Shown piece by piece: positions 16,225 through 22,829 of a DNA stretch of 22,829 bases. The notes under the pieces were generated by a model. That model saw only the letters and a program-made list of their open reading frames with translations, was not told the DNA's origin and searched no databases. The DNA lies in the NCBI GenBank assembly GCA_024402115.1, contig JAKSJQ010000032.1, positions 1-22,829 of the forward strand. The letters are read 5' to 3'. Each line of letters begins with the position of its first letter. The first letter of the stretch is position 1. The position numbers and the translations under genes are program-made. The DNA is from Bacteroidales bacterium. GTDB taxonomy: Bacteria; Bacteroidota; Bacteroidia; Bacteroidales; UBA932.

Positions 16225-17235
16225 ATGGCTTTGATTGATAACATCATCGCACGCGCTAAGGCGAACAAGCAGCGCATCGTGCTCCCTGAGTCACTCGAGG
16301 AGCGTACCATCACAGCAGCAGATCAGGCTCTCCGCGACGAGCTTGCAGAGATCATCCTCATCGGTAACCGCGAGGAGATTCTTGCAAAGGCGGCAGAGCT
16401 CGGCCTCCAGAACATCGAGAAGGCTACCATCATCGATCCTGCTATTTCAGAGAAGACTCCAGAGTACATCAACCTCCTCTATGAGCTCCGCAAGAACAAG
16501 GGCATGACCATGGAGCAGGCTGAGAAGCTCGTAAAGACCAATACCCTCTATTTCGGTTGCCTCATCATCAAGAGCGGCGATGCTGACGGTCAGATCAGCG
16601 GTGCTCTCTCTACTACCGGTGACACTCTCCGTCCTGCACTCCAGATCATCAAGTGCGCTCCTGGCATCAGCTGCGTAAGTGGTGCGATGCTCATGCTTAC
16701 CAAGGCTGAGCAGTATGGTGAGAACGGTGTCCTCGTTATCGGTGACGTTGCCGTTACTCCTGCTCCGGATGCATCTCAGCTCGCACAGATCGCTGTCTGC
16801 ACAGCTCAGACCGCAAAGAGCGTTGCAGGTTTTGCAGATCCACGCGTAGCAATGCTTTCATTCTCTACCAAGGGTTCTGCTAAGCACGAGGCTGTCGACA
16901 AGGTCGTAGAGGCTACCAAGCTTGCTCATGAGCTCGATCCAGAGCTCAAGCTTGACGGTGAGCTTCAGGCAGACGCAGCTCTCGTTCCTTCAGTGGGTAG
17001 CAAGAAGGCTCCTGGTTCAGAGATCGCAGGTAAGGCTAACGTACTCGTATTCCCTAGCCTCGAGGCAGGTAACATCGGTTACAAGCTCATCCAGCGTCTC
17101 GGTGGTGCTGACGCTATCGGCCCTATCCTCCAGGGTATCGCTCGTCCTGTAAACGACCTCAGCCGTGGTTGCTCAGTTGACGATATCTACAAGATGGTAG
17201 CTATCACCGCTTGCCAGGCAATGGACGCAAAGTAG
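16225..17235 (+). CDS. pta: Phosphate acetyltransferase
   Basis: Converts acetyl-CoA + phosphate to acetyl phosphate + CoA, feeding acetate kinase. 336 residues: the short single-domain PTA/PTB form, not the 700-residue enterobacterial type. Seen: QRIVLPESLEERTITAADQA at the N-terminus, GALSTTGDTLRPALQIIK, a central VLVIGDVAVTPAPDASQLAQ, ELQADAALVPSVGSKKAPGS and the C-terminal signature EAGNIGYKLIQRLGGADAIG with GIARPVNDLSRG. Second gene of the ackA-pta operon; followed by a terminator. Codon bias is the same as in ackA. Confidence 0.98.
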   Translation: MALIDNIIARAKANKQRIVLPESLEERTITAADQALRDELAEIILIGNREEILAKAAELGLQNIEKATIIDPAISEKTPEYINLLYELRKNKGMTMEQAEKLVKTNTLYFGCLIIKSGDADGQISGALSTTGDTLRPALQIIKCAPGISCVSGAMLMLTKAEQYGENGVLVIGDVAVTPAPDASQLAQIAVCTAQTAKSVAGFADPRVAMLSFSTKGSAKHEAVDKVVEATKLAHELDPELKLDGELQADAALVPSVGSKKAPGSEIAGKANVLVFPSLEAGNIGYKLIQRLGGADAIGPILQGIARPVNDLSRGCSVDDIYKMVAITACQAMDAK

Positions 17236-17255
17236 AAGTAAGTTTACCTTACATA

Positions 17256-17292
17256 AAAATAGGCGATGACCGTTCTGGTCACCGCCTATTTT
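17256..17292. terminator. Bidirectional intrinsic terminator
   Basis: Arms AAAATAGGCGATGACC and GGTCACCGCCTATTTT (one A/C mismatch) around a 5-base GTTCT loop, with T-rich sequence after it on the plus strand and an A-run on the other side. It lies between the convergent pta and the metalloprotein gene. The outer arm AAAATAGGC is identical to that of the terminator at 1015-1046. Confidence 0.9.
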
Positions 17293-17312
17293 CTTTTATG
17301 CCAGCCGGAGGG

Positions 17313-18743
17313 CTATTCGATATGGATCGTGTAAGGGAAGTAGAGGAGATAGTCGTTGTTCCACTCGAGAACGTCGACATGGTGGTGAGGAGTTGCCACT
17401 ACGACGAGCCAAAGGTGTGCGAGAGGCTCGTCTGAAGGGACAGTGAACTCGAGAGGATTCTGCCATCCCATGCCCTCGTATACGACGCTCTGACTCTCAG
17501 AGTAGATAGGAGTGCCGTCTGCCTTGACACCGACAAGACCGAAGGTCCATGCAGCCTCGGAAGACGCGCTCTCGAGAGCCTCCTCACGCGTAGGTACATC
17601 TGCCTTTGGAAGGTTAGGTTTATCCTCGCTGTCGGTCATCTCTGCACCTACGGAGCCATCCACTTCCTCTGGAATCTCATAGGAATTGACCATACGCTTC
17701 ATAGGACCGAGATAAGGCATCTCGCCCCTGAGGTTCACAGAAATCTTGGTACCTGGGGCAGGCACGTCAAGAGCGATACCGTTGTAGCCGTACTGCTGAG
17801 GCTCCTGACCCTGTGAGATACGCCTCCAACCCTGTGCGTCCGCAGCCTCGAGCTTGCCTCTGTGCTGGTTTGCATAAGGAGCAGCGATCTCGCGTACCCT
17901 GTCGAAGTCATAGGCCATGGACTTCGCTGCGTACTCGTACATCTCCTGTCCGAACTGATAGTCATCTATGCCGGTGAACTCCTCGTATACCTGGATCACG
18001 TCGTGGCGGTGCTTTGCAGCCCTCCAAAGGTCGCCGATGAACTTGAGACCGTGCTTGTCGGACCAATACTCCAGCACATAAGGAGAACGGTACATGTTGT
18101 CAGGGTGCATGAATGCGAACTGGGTCTGGTCCATGAATGCCTGCCAATGGTAGTTCTCGCTGGTCATCCAGTCCTCGTTTGCGTTCCAGAGCATCCACTG
18201 CGAGGTCATCTCGTAGATTCCTCCGCCGCCGAAGCCGCTGTCCGTGTCGAGAGAGAGCTGGCTCTGGAAAGAGTGTCCGAGCTCATGCGCGATCACGTTG
18301 AGGTTCTTCTCGTATGTGCGGAGAGGGGTGACCCAGAGGCCGCCGATGGTCTCGTCATAGTCTCCGCCGTAGGCTGTGCCCTCGTCGGAGTACATGAGCA
18401 TGACCATCATCTTGTAGATGTCAGCCTTCGATCCCGGCTGGATGAAACCGAGGTCGTTCTTGAAGAAATCGTAGAAATACTGTGCCCTTTCCATGAGGTT
18501 AGGAAGATCCACCTTCATGTTGTGGCCAAGGTAATCGGGAGCGGTGGCGAGGTCAGGACCGAAGCCCTTCTGCCAGAAGAAAACGAGGTCGTCGTTCTCC
18601 GCTGATCTTTCGTAGCACCAGAGCGACGAGGTGTCGCTGAGATCCATCTCCTGGAGATCCTTAGGGATGTACACCTGCTTCTCGTTCTTTGGTGAGCAGG
18701 CTGCGGCAAGCATGGCCGCGATTATTATGAGTGTCTTTCTCAT
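17313..18743 (-). CDS. DUF6055-like zincin lipoprotein (HExxH)
   Basis: Exported lipoprotein with the hallmarks of a zinc-dependent metallopeptidase; substrate unknown. 476 residues, signal peptide MRKTLIIIAAMLAAAC (lipobox Cys16). The catalytic region has VIAHELGHSFQSQ (H153, E154, H157) and, 20 residues on, GIYEMTSQWMLW, where E178 is a reasonable third zinc ligand in gluzincin style; this arrangement resembles DUF6055 proteins. The C-terminal part (about 330-476) is beta-rich, ending in LWLVVVATPHHHV and NNDYLLYFPYTIHIE, suggesting a sandwich domain. It is the last gene of the leftward operon, 12 bases after the CotH gene, so it probably acts with it or on the same surface material. Family assignment is by motif pattern only, so the exact DUF is less sure than the zincin call. 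Confidence 0.8.
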   Translation of the reverse strand: MRKTLIIIAAMLAAACSPKNEKQVYIPKDLQEMDLSDTSSLWCYERSAENDDLVFFWQKGFGPDLATAPDYLGHNMKVDLPNLMERAQYFYDFFKNDLGFIQPGSKADIYKMMVMLMYSDEGTAYGGDYDETIGGLWVTPLRTYEKNLNVIAHELGHSFQSQLSLDTDSGFGGGGIYEMTSQWMLWNANEDWMTSENYHWQAFMDQTQFAFMHPDNMYRSPYVLEYWSDKHGLKFIGDLWRAAKHRHDVIQVYEEFTGIDDYQFGQEMYEYAAKSMAYDFDRVREIAAPYANQHRGKLEAADAQGWRRISQGQEPQQYGYNGIALDVPAPGTKISVNLRGEMPYLGPMKRMVNSYEIPEEVDGSVGAEMTDSEDKPNLPKADVPTREEALESASSEAAWTFGLVGVKADGTPIYSESQSVVYEGMGWQNPLEFTVPSDEPLAHLWLVVVATPHHHVDVLEWNNDYLLYFPYTIHIE

Positions 18744-18755
18744 TGTGGAATTAGA

Positions 18756-20138
18756 TTATTCTGTAGGGTAAAGTGCAACGATGCCATTGACGTAGTTGAA
18801 GCGGTTCCTGATCCAGGTCTTCAGCTTCGAGATCTCGCTGCTTGTGTCATAGTTCTTGGAGATGCCCCAGAGTACGGAGTCGTTCTTGAACTCCTTTCCG
18901 ATGGCCTCGTTCGTGGCGTCGATGTTCGCGAGAACGGCTTCGAGGAGTCCGTCCTTGTTCTCGTTCCACTTCTCCTTATATGCCTTCACGAACTCAGGAA
19001 CACCCCAGAGGTCGGCGAAGAGCCTTGGTATACCTGCACCATAGGCACCCTTTCCGGTGTAAGGGTTGCTGCCGTAGATAAGGTTCTTGTAGGAGGTGAA
19101 GTAGCTGTGGCCACGTCCGTAGCTGTCGTACATGTCGCCCCAGTCATAAGAGAATCCTGCATCGAAGTCCCACGCCGGTCCCATGGTCCAGCGTCCGTCG
19201 GCCTTGCGGTTGATGTAGCCGCTGCGTATGCTCTTGCCATTGTCCATCTCGACATTGTACACAGCCTCCTCAAGTATGAGGTAGCTTATCATGGACTCGA
19301 CGTCGAGAACGAGATTTATGGCCTGCCAGTCCTTGGACTTGATTGCGCTCTCGAGCTTCGCGAACTCATCCTTGACCTGCAGGAGCTGCTCTGCGGTAGG
19401 ATCCTTAGGGTATTTCACGCACACGTCGGTGCCATAGACGGTAGAGTAGAAGTTGTCAGCTGCGTCCGGACTCTGGCTAGGACCGTCGTCTACGTCGAGT
19501 GCCAGCAGAATGCCGTCATTGCCCACGTTCACCCTGTTCTTTCCTTCCTCTACCTGCTCACTGAGCACATAGACGCCCATGTACTGGCCGTTGAGGGTGA
19601 GCTTTACGTAGCGCGTATGATTGGTATAAGGGACGCCGAGGTACTGGGCCATAGTGAAGCCTATGTTGTTCATCATGTGGGTCACGTCGCGGTAGTTGGC
19701 GAGCAGCACCCAGTCCTTCTCACTCTTCATGCCCATGAGCTCGGCACTTTCGTCGAGCTTGAAGCGGTAAGGCTTCTTCGGATACCAGAGCCAGGTAGAG
19801 TTTCCGCGTCCGCGTATGCTTGCGCGACCCTCGTATGAGCAGTCGAATTCCTCTCCGTTCTCGGTGAGAAGATTGCCGTTGATCTTGATGGTACATGGAC
19901 GGGCATCCTTGGATTTCTTCGAATCCACGGGAGCGTTACCGTCGGTGGTGATTTCCATCTCCACTGCGCCATAGAGCTGGTAGGTGGCCTCCACCTTGGC
20001 CGACGGTTCGTCTCCAGGCTCGTCTCCGGGCTCCTCGCTCGGAACATCAGGACCCGGTACCGGATCGTCTATGGGTTTCCTGCATGATGCAAACAGCAAA
20101 AGGGAGGCTGCTGCCAGCATGAGAGTGATTCTTTTCAT
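18756..20138 (-). CDS. CotH-family kinase lipoprotein
   Basis: Exported protein of the CotH family, whose characterised members are atypical kinases that phosphorylate spore-coat proteins; in Bacteroidota the targets are unknown. 460 residues. Lipobox LLLFASC (Cys19) is followed by a Pro/Glu/Asp linker with a short GDEP repeat (about 22-48). The kinase-like core shows IRGRGNSTW (108-116, nucleotide loop), PKKPYRFKLD, WVLLANYRDVTHMMNN, GVYVLSEQVEEGKNRV, ILEEAVYNVEMDNGKS and the metal-binding MGPAWDFDAGF (D324, D326). All residues expected for activity appear intact. Only 1 base separates its ATG from the stop of the arabinofuranosidase, so it belongs to that operon. ATP is not thought to be freely available outside the inner membrane, so the phosphate donor is an open question. 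Confidence 0.9.
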   Translation of the reverse strand: MKRITLMLAAASLLLFASCRKPIDDPVPGPDVPSEEPGDEPGDEPSAKVEATYQLYGAVEMEITTDGNAPVDSKKSKDARPCTIKINGNLLTENGEEFDCSYEGRASIRGRGNSTWLWYPKKPYRFKLDESAELMGMKSEKDWVLLANYRDVTHMMNNIGFTMAQYLGVPYTNHTRYVKLTLNGQYMGVYVLSEQVEEGKNRVNVGNDGILLALDVDDGPSQSPDAADNFYSTVYGTDVCVKYPKDPTAEQLLQVKDEFAKLESAIKSKDWQAINLVLDVESMISYLILEEAVYNVEMDNGKSIRSGYINRKADGRWTMGPAWDFDAGFSYDWGDMYDSYGRGHSYFTSYKNLIYGSNPYTGKGAYGAGIPRLFADLWGVPEFVKAYKEKWNENKDGLLEAVLANIDATNEAIGKEFKNDSVLWGISKNYDTSSEISKLKTWIRNRFNYVNGIVALYPTE

Positions 20139-20139
20139 C

Positions 20140-22191
20140 TTATTTGAATTTGTAGATTGCGAAGGTGCGTCCGCTGATGCTTTCCATGAGGCTCGGAGTG
20201 CCGTCCTCGAGCTTTCTCATACCCATCTCCCAGTAGTACTCGGGGTGCTCCACCGGAGTGAGGTCGATGCTGCTGGTCTGTGGAACCACAGCGTCAGGGG
20301 TGAAGATGTTGTCGGCCATGGCATTGTCCGAGTGGAGGGTGATCATCTCGCAGCTGCTGATGCCCTCAGGAAGGTTGCGCAGGTCGATGTAGACGGTCTG
20401 AGCATAGTTGCTGAGGTTGACTACCTTTACATAGTACTCTCCGGTCTCGGAATCCTTGACCGCGGTGGCGTAGAGGCTGTTCTGGCCTTCCTTTCCTGCG
20501 ACTGGCTTGCCGTCCATGGTGACGTCGAGCACATCCGTACCCTTATAGAGGGAATAGAGCTGCTGCACATAGTAGCTGCAGGTCTTCATCGTGTTGAGGT
20601 TGTCGAACCAGATGAGGTCCGGACGCCACTGCCATCCGTCCACATGGGCGAGCAGGGGAGCATAGGTTGCCATGTATACGACGTCCGCATTTCTCTCGAG
20701 ACCGGTCATGAAGGCAGCCTCGACGATTGCTGCGTTGAAATGGTTGAACTTGTGGCCGCTGGTGCCGTGGCAGGCATATTCACCTGCGAAGACCTTGGTC
20801 TTGCTGCTGCGGTCGTAGTTGTCATATCTGTCGGCATTGCGCTCGAAGAAGTTCTCGTTTGAGTAGAAGTGCTCGTCCACGAGATCCGCACCGAGTCTTT
20901 TCATCTCAGGCCAGAGGTCGTCGAACCACTCACCGCTGGCGTATGGTCCGGATGAACCGATGATCTTGATGTCAGGATACTTGGCCCTGATGGCCTTCAC
21001 GAAAGGCTCGAGGTGGGTGATGAAGTCCTCGCCCCACTGCTCGTTTCCGACAGCGATATAGTGGAGGTTGAACGGCTCCGGATGGCCGAGGCCTGCACGG
21101 ACCTTGCCCCACTTGCTCTTTGCAGGACCGTTTGCGAACTCGATGAGGTCGAGGGCGTCGTCGATATAGCTCTGGAGGTCCTTGAGGTCTGCATGAGGAT
21201 GCATCTCAGGGTCGTTTTCGAACTGGCATGCCATACCGCAACTGATTACTGGAAGAGCCTCTGCTCCTATGTCCTCTGCGAACTGGAAATACTCGTAGAA
21301 GCCGAGACCGTATGACTGGTAGTAGTCTCCGAAGAAGCGGTTGCTCTGGTCGTACATCCACCTGTTCACATTGATAGGGCGGTTCTCCACCTGCTCTACG
21401 GAGTGCTTCCACTGGTAGCGGTTCTCGAGGTCTGTGCCCTCCACGATGCAGCCGCCAGGGAAGCGAAATACGCCCGGCTTGAGGTCGGCGATTGCCTGTG
21501 CTACATCCTTACGAAGTCCGTTCTCCCTGCCCATGAAGGTCTCCACAGGGAAGAGAGAGATGTGCTCGAGATCCACTGCTGCGTTCTCGTTCCATGAGTC
21601 GCCTTCCTCCCAGGTCTCCAGGAGTACGCGGAGAGTGGCCTTAGGACTGGTCTTTGGAGCGGTGAACACAATCTCGTATTTCTGCCATTTCTTCGAAGTG
21701 ATCTCAATCGCTTCGCTGAAGAAGCGCTGGTCGTCTGCCTGGGTGTTGTCCTCGCAGAGATGGAAGCTCACGTATTCCTTTGCAGCCTTGCCTGCGCAGC
21801 GAGCCCACACGGAGAACATGTACTGCTTTCCTTCCTCGATTCCCATGCCGAAGAAGCCTTCGTTCTCGAGTCCGGTGACGCGGACAGGGTGCCCGGCGTA
21901 GCTGAGGTGAACATAATGAGGACAGTTGCTGAAAGGGCCGTCGTTGCGTACCTCGACGTTACCGAAGGACTGCCAGCCCTGGAGAGGGTTGTCGAACTCG
22001 AACGAGCGGTTCTTCACGAGCTCTGCATAGAGACCGCCGTCTGCGGCGAAGTTGATGTCTTCGAAGAATACTCCGTACATGGTCTTCTGTACGGGGAATT
22101 TCTCCATGCTGAAGTCGACGCTGATATGCTTTTGGGCATTTGCGGCGACACTTGCTGCCATCAGGACAGCAATGAATAATGCTTTTCTCAT
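20140..22191 (-). CDS. Secreted GH51 alpha-L-arabinofuranosidase
   Basis: Glycoside hydrolase family 51 enzyme releasing L-arabinose from arabinan, arabinoxylan or oligosaccharides by a retaining mechanism. 683 residues with a Sec signal peptide (MRKALFIAVLMAASVAANA, cleavage before QKHIS) and no lipobox, so it is predicted to be periplasmic. Seen: MYGVFFEDINFAADGGLYAE, a beta-sandwich CBM-like insertion (about 65-215), FRFPGGCIVEGTDLENRYQW, the acid/base E384 in YIAVGNEQWGED and the nucleophile E471 in VFAGEYACHG, then a C-terminal beta domain ending SGRTFAIYKFK. It lies 72 bases downstream of an FGGY sugar kinase and 1 base upstream of the CotH gene, which puts it in an arabinose-use operon. 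A GC-rich hairpin lies just upstream of its start. Confidence 0.96.
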   Translation of the reverse strand: MRKALFIAVLMAASVAANAQKHISVDFSMEKFPVQKTMYGVFFEDINFAADGGLYAELVKNRSFEFDNPLQGWQSFGNVEVRNDGPFSNCPHYVHLSYAGHPVRVTGLENEGFFGMGIEEGKQYMFSVWARCAGKAAKEYVSFHLCEDNTQADDQRFFSEAIEITSKKWQKYEIVFTAPKTSPKATLRVLLETWEEGDSWNENAAVDLEHISLFPVETFMGRENGLRKDVAQAIADLKPGVFRFPGGCIVEGTDLENRYQWKHSVEQVENRPINVNRWMYDQSNRFFGDYYQSYGLGFYEYFQFAEDIGAEALPVISCGMACQFENDPEMHPHADLKDLQSYIDDALDLIEFANGPAKSKWGKVRAGLGHPEPFNLHYIAVGNEQWGEDFITHLEPFVKAIRAKYPDIKIIGSSGPYASGEWFDDLWPEMKRLGADLVDEHFYSNENFFERNADRYDNYDRSSKTKVFAGEYACHGTSGHKFNHFNAAIVEAAFMTGLERNADVVYMATYAPLLAHVDGWQWRPDLIWFDNLNTMKTCSYYVQQLYSLYKGTDVLDVTMDGKPVAGKEGQNSLYATAVKDSETGEYYVKVVNLSNYAQTVYIDLRNLPEGISSCEMITLHSDNAMADNIFTPDAVVPQTSSIDLTPVEHPEYYWEMGMRKLEDGTPSLMESISGRTFAIYKFK

Positions 22192-22216
22192 GTCTTGTCG
22201 TGTGGGGAGATGGTAC

Positions 22217-22242
22217 CCGGGCGCGCGGTCAGGCCCGCCCGG
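22217..22242 (-). promoter_or_regulatory. GC-rich intercistronic hairpin
   Basis: CCGGGCGCGC and GCCCGCCCGG around a 6-base loop (9 of 10 pairs) lie in the 72-base gap between the sugar kinase stop and the arabinofuranosidase ATG. No T-tract follows in the direction of transcription, so it is not a normal terminator; it could tune mRNA stability or attenuate the downstream genes. It is far more GC-rich than the AT-rich bases beside it. Confidence 0.5.
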
Positions 22243-22243
22243 A

Positions 22244-22251
22244 TAAATATA
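22244..22251 (-). promoter_or_regulatory. Possible internal -7 box before the arabinofuranosidase
   Basis: On the minus strand this reads TATATTTA, one base off TAnnTTTG, immediately ahead of the GC hairpin. If used, the arabinofuranosidase-CotH-zincin mRNA would begin inside or beside the hairpin. This is a weak call resting on one AT-rich octamer. Confidence 0.2.
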
Positions 22252-22263
22252 TAGGAGCGTGAA

Positions 22264-22829
22264 TTACTTCTTGCACTCGCAGGCTTTCTGCTCTGCTGGG
22301 ATACATGCCTTGTAAGTCTCGATCCAAGAGTTGAATCCTTCAACGTCTGCTGGGTCTGGTGCGATCTCTACGCCCTTGTCACCGTTGAATACCACCATCT
22401 CGAGGTAGTCAGCGAGGCTGAGTCCCTTCTTGTTGATGAGGTAGCCGGCGAGGAGAGCGATACCCCATGCACCACCTTCGCCTGCAGTCTCCATCACTGA
22501 GATAGGAGAGTTGAGGGCAGCTGCGAGAACCTTCTGACCTACGCCCTTGGTCTTGAAGAGACCGCCGTGACCGGTGATCCTGTCGACCTGTACGTGCTCC
22601 TCCTTGAAGAGGATGTCGTTACCCATCTTGAGTGCACCTACGGTACCGTAGAGGTGAGCTCTCATGAAGTTGGCGAGGCTGAACTTGTCACCGGCAGAGC
22701 GGAGGAACATAGGACGTCCGTCCGTGCAGCCGCATACAGGCTCACCTGAGATGTAGTTGTATGAGATCACACCGCCGCAGTCTGCATTGCCTGTGAGGGC
22801 ATGGTTGTAGAGCTTGCCGTAGATCTCGT
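22264..22829 (-). CDS. FGGY-family pentulose kinase, C-terminal part
   Basis: Carbohydrate kinase of the FGGY family (xylulokinase-like), cut by the right window edge; 188 codons of the C-terminal half are visible. The frame stays open to the edge, adding EIYGKLYNHALTGNADCGG before ISYNYISGEPVCGC. Seen: a RITGHGGLFKTKGVGQKVLA stretch (the GG-x-x-K/S-x-x-x-x-Q nucleotide-site pattern) and ISVMETAGEGGAWGIALLAG, typical of the second actin-like domain. The likely reaction is ATP-dependent phosphorylation of a ketopentose. Because a GH51 arabinofuranosidase follows it, L-ribulose is a more likely substrate than D-xylulose; gut Bacteroides use a xylulokinase-like ribulokinase in their arabinose locus. 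The product ends in an unusual Cys-bearing tail (KACECKK). Confidence 0.88.
   Translation of the reverse strand, partial: EIYGKLYNHALTGNADCGGVISYNYISGEPVCGCTDGRPMFLRSAGDKFSLANFMRAHLYGTVGALKMGNDILFKEEHVQVDRITGHGGLFKTKGVGQKVLAAALNSPISVMETAGEGGAWGIALLAGYLINKKGLSLADYLEMVVFNGDKGVEIAPDPADVEGFNSWIETYKACIPAEQKACECKK

Noticed and set aside
17862..18605. Open frame of 247 codons antisense to the zincin gene
   Set aside because: Shadow of the real gene; hydrophobic Val/Leu/His-rich sequence without motif.
19984..20862. Open frame of about 290 codons on the plus strand across the CotH/arabinofuranosidase junction
   Set aside because: Antisense to two clear genes with catalytic motifs; its translation is Val/Leu/His-rich with no family signature, the usual mirror image of codon-biased coding sequence.

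Overview
The window looks like an ordinary chromosomal stretch from a Bacteroidales bacterium (phylum Bacteroidota). Evidence: a Bacteroidota-specific DUF4290 gene next to ftsK, a FISUMP-domain lipoprotein, several lipoproteins with SxxC-type signal peptides, -7 promoter boxes of the Bacteroidota type (TAnnTTTG) in front of genes, little sign of Shine-Dalgarno sequences, and a kinase/GH51 pair as found in gut Bacteroides arabinose loci. I cannot assign family or genus. I see no rRNA, tRNA, CRISPR array, insertion sequence, integrase, phage gene or attachment site. Coding density is very high: no gap between genes exceeds about 175 bases.

Layout, left to right. (1) 1-996 (+): 3' part of a secreted-type type B carboxylesterase, ending in a perfect palindromic terminator shared with (2) a reverse-type rubrerythrin (1067-1615, -), whose start region carries a Fur/PerR-like 8-1-8 inverted repeat over its -7 box. 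(3) 1789-7794 (+): a two-gene operon for an AddB-like nuclease with an Fe-S cysteine set and an AddA-like helicase-nuclease, i.e. the double-strand-break resection machine. (4) 7831-11545 (+): DUF4290, ftsK and a LolA-like periplasmic carrier, tightly overlapped, ending in a strong bidirectional terminator. (5) 11605-12600 (-): FISUMP lipoprotein. (6) 12688-13812 (+): ApbE-type FAD:protein FMN transferase lipoprotein. (7) 13839-14891 (-): a reduced ComEC carrying only the membrane competence core. (8) 14992-17235 (+): ackA-pta, the acetate overflow/ATP pathway, with its own promoter and a terminator shared with the next unit. (9) 17313-22829 (-): an arabinose/arabinan unit transcribed leftward: FGGY sugar kinase (partial), secreted GH51 alpha-L-arabinofuranosidase, a CotH-family kinase lipoprotein and a DUF6055-like HExxH metalloprotein lipoprotein.

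Functional picture: most of the window is core housekeeping (DNA repair, chromosome segregation, envelope lipoprotein traffic, acetate metabolism, peroxide defence). The least explained part is the right-hand operon, where a secreted arabinofuranosidase is packed within 1 and 12 bases of a secreted kinase-like protein and a secreted zincin-like protein. That pairing is the best candidate here for undescribed biology. The rubrerythrin operator, the GC-rich hairpin before the arabinofuranosidase and the trimmed ComEC are the next most notable signals.
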